A stretch of 64,000 nucleotides of DNA from Symbiotaphrina buchneri. Its lineage: Eukaryota > Ascomycota > Symbiotaphrinales > Symbiotaphrinaceae. Positions 59,031-64,000 of this stretch are shown piece by piece; positions within the stretch are counted from its first letter, which is position 1, and the number at the start of each line of letters is the position of its first letter. A program made the position numbers and the translations under genes. The stretch lies in contig BCIG01000001.1 in NCBI GenBank assembly GCA_001599915.1, forward strand, positions 434,001 through 498,000. Reading direction: 5' to 3'. The notes beneath the pieces were generated by a model. The model did not search any database. It was not told the origin of the DNA and saw nothing but the letters and a program-made list of their open reading frames with translations.

Positions 59031-59418
59031 CAATGTCGACCAATAAATTCTATGTTCAGCCCCAGGAGACGGCTCAATCTCCGTCCTGGAGCGAGGAGCG
59101 AAAGCATTCGCAGCTTCTCCTTTCTAAGACGTGAGCTGAATCATCACCACTGCAGCTCTCTACTCTTGCCTACAACATCTTGGCCATTGAGCGTAAGTTC
59201 CAAGGCCAAGAGCACGCTTGAGATGGAGAGTTGCTAATGACCTTCTCTAGAGACGCGCTTTCTGGGTTACCTGTTTCCGAACGCCCAGATGAAGACGCCG
59301 GGGCGGCTCCTCGTGATCTCCCTAGGCCTCCTAAAGTACCATATTATGGCTACTCCCAGTGTGCTACTTACGAAGGCGCAATCAAAGTTAAACCAATATT
59401 GGGGAGTGAAGTGTCAGC

Positions 59419-59660
59419 GGAGTCGGCGGGAGTCGACCTGAGTGAGGTCCCCGAAGATGGAGAGATCAATTAGTCGCGGTCGAGGAACGGTGGCGCTTCA
59501 AGATCTCAAAGCAGGAGAACTAGTCTTGTGTGAAGCGCCAGGGGAGTCAGCGGAAGTCGACCAGAGTGAGGTGTCTGAAGATGGAGAGATCATTCAGTCG
59601 CGGTCGAGGAACGGTGGCGCTTCTGGGCCTCAAAGCAGGAGAACTGGTCTTGTGCGAGAA
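59419..59660 (+). repeat. 124-bp tandem duplication in SET-gene relic
   Basis: Copies 59419-59540 and 59543-59660 have an offset of 124 bases and high identity. Both contain the GRGTVAL..LKAGELVLCE coding segment. Since 124 is not a multiple of three, the two copies lie in different frames. Confidence 0.85.
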
Positions 59661-59789
59661 GGCATTTGCAGGTTGGCAAATATTGTATGTCCAGGCAATC
59701 TCGAAGGGTCTTTTGCACTATGGGAAAAGGTCATGTTTTATGACGTGATGTTGCTGCATGGAGATTACGAATGGTTTGACAGGACTTAG
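59420..59789 (+). pseudogene. SET-domain protein fragment, duplicated
   Basis: The second copy encodes SRGRGTVALLGLKAGELVLCEKAFAGW, the N-terminal SET block (G-R-G..A...-K-A-G-E-L-[VL]-L-C-E-K-A-F) of fungal SmyD-like lysine methyltransferases. The first copy repeats the same block up to the E. No NHSC, GEEL.. or post-SET parts were found after it, so the gene is only a relic, shuffled by the tandem duplication. Confidence 0.5.
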
Positions 59790-59838
59790 AGATTAGCGGA
59801 AATTAACTCTGATGTACAACAAAAAGACCATTGTCCCG

Positions 59839-61183
59839 TTATGAACCTCCCCTTACTTTGAATCCTGTCCCAAATGATCGCGAAACCTCCAGATGCCACC
59901 GCTTGACGAGCTTGCTGAGTATCCTTATCAGCGTTCCCTCGACCTGAATCATATCACCAACTAACTCCTTAATCTCCTGCTCCCACTGCTTGATGAGGTG
60001 GTTACGGACCGCTATTAGAGTCCCCTTGACTGCAATCCTGCCGTAAATTATGCCAATAATAACGACGACAACAGGAGACTACTCAGCGCACTTCACAGAC
60101 GGCCCCTGAAGTCGAGCTCATTTGAGAGCTCCTGGGTCATTGGCGAGACCAAGTTGTCCATGACCATATAAACAGCGTCGAAGAAGCGGAGAAAGGGGTT
60201 GCAATGGAAATGATCGGGCCCGTCTCCGATTTTTGGAAAGACATTGATCTTAAGGTTGGAGAGCTCTAGGCCCAGTGCGTAGGCGTTGCAGGGGAAATGC
60301 TTGACTCTATCTGCCTCGTCGCACCATCTCAAAAGGCCGTTCTTTGTCAGACATCTCGTAAGACTTCCAAGAACGATCATGTCGCAATTCGGGTCTTTAT
60401 GCCAGCACAGGGTTGGGGCTTCAGGCCCATGGAAGTATTTTGCGAAGTGGATCCCGCACTGTCGAGTAAGCCTCAACAGGTTTTTCTTCCGAGCGTCGTC
60501 GATGGCATCTACACATAGGTGTCAGCATGGAAATATTTGTAGCTGTTCAACGTGGACTGACCGAAAAGGTGTGCCGGGATTATATCCCCTTGCAGGGGTA
60601 TGTTGGACGCTCGCAACGTATCACCGGGCCCGTAGTGGAGAATGTTGGCACATAGTTGGGATAGGGCCTTGAATTTGTCTTTTTCCCCAATGGTCCAAGT
60701 GATATAAACAAGTTCTTCTATCGTGTAGCACAGAGGCTTAGATGCTAGGTGCGGTTCAAGCCATTTACCGACCCAAGGGCGCACCATTGACAAGATCTGG
60801 TACTTGTCTGCTATCGCCGCGACATGTCGGATCGTAGGTAGGTCTAATGCTGGTGGAAGCTCTTTGTAAAGAAAGTGCGTCATCAAAAGTACGACGGATA
60901 GTGCTTCGGAGTTATCGTTCTTGAAGTCTACCTCGTCCTGACCGGATTCTCTGAAGCCGCCATCCGTGCGGAGCATAGCATTCCAAACCTGGCTCGCCAA
61001 ACACATGTTGTTCCGCGAGACGTGGTAGGTTGCAGGGCCCTTATCTAGAGCTGGTATAACCCTGAGCTTGAGGTCTGCGGACGTGCTGAATATGAGATTC
61101 GTCCGGTCTTCCGATGTCTCGGGAAGCGCCCTGTACCTCCTGCCCGCAAATACGATTGAATCCGCCGATGTGATGCTGGCCAT
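59839..61183 (-). CDS. BTB/POZ-like fungal protein C, three exons
   Basis: ATG at 61183. Exon 1 is 61183-60562. Intron 1 is 60561-60509 (GTCAGT..GTGTAG, 53 nt, phase 1). Exon 2 is 60508-60097. Intron 2 is 60096-60038 (GTGAAG..CGGCAG, 59 nt, phase 2). Exon 3 is 60037-59839, for 410 aa. Without intron 2 the protein would stop at 60093 (345 aa). The third exon is preferred because it is open for 66 codons, joins in frame, and encodes an amphipathic helix (LIKQWEQEIKELVGDMIQ) ending VSRSFGTGFKVRGGS. The BTB core shows YHVSRNNMCLASQVWNAML, then SEALSVVLLMTHFLYKELP and IADKYQILSMVRPWVGKWL. Exon 2 has several Cys and His without a known pattern. Function unknown; a protein-interaction role is likely. 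Confidence 0.7.
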
Positions 61184-64000
61184 GTTGCGTTGATGACGAG
61201 CAAGTAGCGAATGGTATGTCTGGCTTAGAAGAAGTCTGTGAGCTAGCAGGCGGAGTGTAGGATCTAGCTGCTAGCAAAGACTTGTGGCAAGCAGAGACTT
61301 GTAGAAGAAAGATCAGCCGATAGAGAGAGAGGGAGGAGATTAATAGATCAAGCAATCACATGAACTACCGCGTCAGGTCCCAGGAGGTGGCCGGACGTCA
61401 CTGGGAACGTCACGGAGAGTCGCGTTTGTATTGAAAACCGGTGTTATTGGCCTGTAAATTGCCGCTCAACGCTAGCCGACTATAATTCCGCAGAATAATC
61501 ATCTTTCTGCATTTGCCTGTGCCCTGACTGGCGCGACTCAAAATTAACAAGATACCTGGGCTGAGCCAACTGGTAATATAACAGCTCTCATCTACGGCCT
61601 GTGTCTGAATATGGTAAGTCTACATTTATGGTTCCTGATCAAGGTGCCGCCATTGTCTTTCTAACCTCGATTGAAGACTGCAAGAGCTGCGCCATATTCT
61701 CTGACAGACCTTCTGGATCCAGCAGAATCTGAAGGCCGCCGCCACAGAGCGTGTGGAAGAGCACCCTTCTAGCAATACAACAGCGGAGATACTCCTCGCC
61801 AGATCTTTTCTTCCGTCCTAATCAGTGAGTGGGTATCTCAGGACACAATAGACAGTGGTACTAACTCGGGTTTGGTTTCCAGAGACGCTCCGGCACGCCA
61901 GACCAATCGGCCCCGATGATCTCCTAGCCATACGATACAGCAGATGGCACTTTAAAGCAGATACGTGTACGGCTAAAGCAACCGCGGTTGGCCGGTGTGT
62001 GGGTAGCTCATTCGACGCTTCAACTCAGCATAGCCCAATACCAAAGACATCGACAACGGAAGCCAGAGTTGCTACCTCGAAGCCTGCCGCAATCTGGATC
62101 ATCTGAGCGCCACCCATTTCTACACGTGCCACGGAGAATAATACGGTGATTGCAATGTTCGTTCTTTGGAGCAACTGGATCAGCTGCCTATGTCGATCTC
62201 GAACAGCACATACCGAACACTCCTGCGATCGTCCACTGTAATGAAGAGGTGGAGCAGCCCGGCGGAGCTCTACTTCCTCCTCCACTGGACGTGAAATCTC
62301 AGCGTTCTCTTATGTGTGTTGGTTTGGAACGACATGGTACCAATTTCGTAATATTTCATCGATCATCTTCTACACTGGGCGCAGCAACACGAATATATCG
62401 AACGGGACGAAATCAAGATCAAGCCCGGACAGTCCACCTCACCGGTTGCCATCGTTCTTTTTGATCATATCCTCCTTTTCTCCCGCAGACCGACAGTGGA
62501 AGGTGGCGTGCTGGAGCTTTACCCTTCTTGCTCGTTCAGTTGATGATCATGCCCCACACAACCGATACGTTGAACGAACCACAAAGCCCCTGAACCCCTG
62601 AGATGGTCGCTAAGCGAGCCGTTTCTGAGCGCTGCATCCGCCACGTGCTGGTGTAACACTATCACCCAACGAGCACAAGGACGGCTTCCTTCTTTAAATT
62701 GACGACGTCATAAGGGATTGACCGCGGCAGCTCGGATGAAGGCTCATTCTTCTCCTGTTCAACAAAGCGTGGCCCATAAGTGACTGGAGAAGAGAGGTGG
62801 AAGAACAGAGGAGTGGAAAGCGTGGTCGCTGAAGGTTGAGCAGAATAAATCTGCCCATGTCTCGATTTGCTGCAGATGATCAAGGCAGAAATAATCCCGT
62901 TTTCCTCTACAGCCTTGATCCTTGTATCTCTCTGTCTTGGGAGGTTCAAAAATAAACATGCAAAGCACTTCTCGGGGTTGGAGATCGCCAAACCAACCGC
63001 ACACAATTTGCCGCCGCCGAGCATTTGCCGCCGCCGAGCGACACCTTATTGCAACGACGCCGCTTCATGGATTTATATCACTTTTCGACATCCCAGCAGT
63101 AATCCCAGATCTCAGATACGACACGGTGGAGTCTTGATCTACTGTGCGATGAAGATGGTCGTCGCCAAATGCTGCGAGTGGGCGTTAGGCTTGCCTGAAT
63201 TCTCATCTCCCAGCCCAGCAAGGGATAGAAAACTGGTCGGGCTTATCCTTCCAAGGACCTGGCCGAGATTCTGGTGTGACACCGAATGCGCATGATTTGG
63301 ATGCTCATCGATGGATATGTGGATAAAATGGGTGGCGAGGTGTGTGGTGCAGGAAGCCGGGCAGACGGTCCTCTAGCACCGAATCGGAAATAATTACGTA
63401 GTCCCTGGGAAACTGGCGGGAAGGGACATGTTCCAACAACCCAATCTGGCCCAGAAATACCTGCAGCAGCTGCAATACAAGAGCGGACTATGGAAGCTTA
63501 TGATGCCTCTCTGCTGGGACTGCGATGGGCGTATGCGACGTACTGCGTTCACGGTCTTGGAGATGATGATGATGGAGAAGCACGTTACCAGAGCACACGC
63601 TGGAGACGGAAGTCAAAAGTCGCGATGGAGGAAATATGGAGCGCAATTGCAGTCTAGACGAGCTGATTAAGGACCGCTGATAAGGTATTCTGTACACAAT
63701 GGAAACTCAGATGACCGCCAAAGATACACAGCCATGAGTTCGCAGCCACTAGGCTTTCCCATCCCAGCTCGCCCATGAATCACAATTGCCGTAGCAAAGG
63801 TCGGCAACGCTGCAAGCTTATCCCATCATCCTCTATCCATCAGTCCCTTCCAAGTCATGACTGATCTAACAGCAGAAACACGAAAAGCGGAACAAGCCAC
63901 CATTGCCGCGTCGGCGGGTGCTCGTCGTGGTCGTCGTCCCACGGCTGCGGCCTCCACCATAGCGTCCGCGTCTGTAGAAAGGCATTGTTGCTGTTGTAGT
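61184..64000. other. Right-end region without a clear gene
   Basis: 2.8 kb, first the promoter of BTB-like gene C. Short frames at 61855-62106, 62150-62601, 62867-63295 and 63428-63670 show no family motif or splice continuity. An ATG at 63857 opens a 48-codon frame (Arg/Ala-rich then CCCC) that runs off the window and could be the start of a gene beyond it. Confidence 0.4.
62585..62649. promoter_or_regulatory. Possible STRE pair plus CACGTG element upstream of BTB-like gene C
   Basis: AGCCCCTGAACCCCTGAG (62585-62602) and CACGTGCT (62642-62649) repeat, with one mismatch and nearly the same spacing, the element at 44656-44715. It lies 1.4 kb upstream of the - strand gene. Confidence 0.25.

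Noticed and set aside
1-64000. LTR elements, DNA transposons with clear terminal repeats, telomeric repeats, tRNA or rRNA genes, CRISPR arrays
   Set aside because: None recognised on reading both strands; absence is not proven without a search.
63857-64000. Start of a gene running off the right edge
   Set aside because: Only 48 codons visible, low-complexity Arg/Ala and Cys runs, no motif.

Overview
The window looks like nuclear DNA of a filamentous ascomycete (Pezizomycotina, most like a eurotiomycete). The grounds are spliced genes with very short introns (about 42-90 nt, GT..AG, CTAAC/CTGAC-type branch sites), families confined to such fungi (a leashin-like Woronin-body tether, a fungal rhodopsin-domain 7TM protein, DUF3405, fungal BTB-like and F-box-like proteins), and no operons. 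No rRNA, tRNA, CRISPR array, LTR element or virus-derived element was recognised.

Left part, 1-8 kb: four small coiled-coil, probably nuclear genes lie head to tail on the + strand (1-708, 1728-2717, 3093-4072, 6659-7960), with an unrelated small spliced gene at 5540-6196. Two carry AT-hooks and one a C2HC zinc knuckle. All four share the same leucine/glutamine heptad register, so they look like a local, otherwise unnamed family. Next come a CorA/Mnr2-type magnesium transporter (8743-11491) and a type II membrane DUF3405 protein (13459-14863).

Centre, 15.6-31.9 kb: one giant - strand gene (about 5,412 aa, one clear intron) encodes an involucrin-repeat/leashin-type protein with SR-rich motifs, long charged coiled coils, nine or so acidic-Trp plus KKGKKGKK repeats, and a C-terminal coiled-coil domain. 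A 7TM rhodopsin-domain protein follows at 34543-35859.

Right part, 36-64 kb, looks accessory: sparse genes, long gaps, relics and tandem duplications. It holds an F-box-like gene beside an F-box/2EXR-like fragment, three BTB-like genes with the same phase-1 intron, a Ser/Thr/Pro-rich secreted mucin-like gene with an in-frame TAG, a peroxisomal (SKL) 4-coumarate-CoA-ligase-like enzyme, a GPI-type GH29 alpha-L-fucosidase with one in-frame TGA, and fragments of a rhodopsin-domain gene and a SET-domain gene.

Exon boundaries were worked out by hand from splice consensus and reading-frame continuity. Family assignments rest on recognised motifs, not on database searches.
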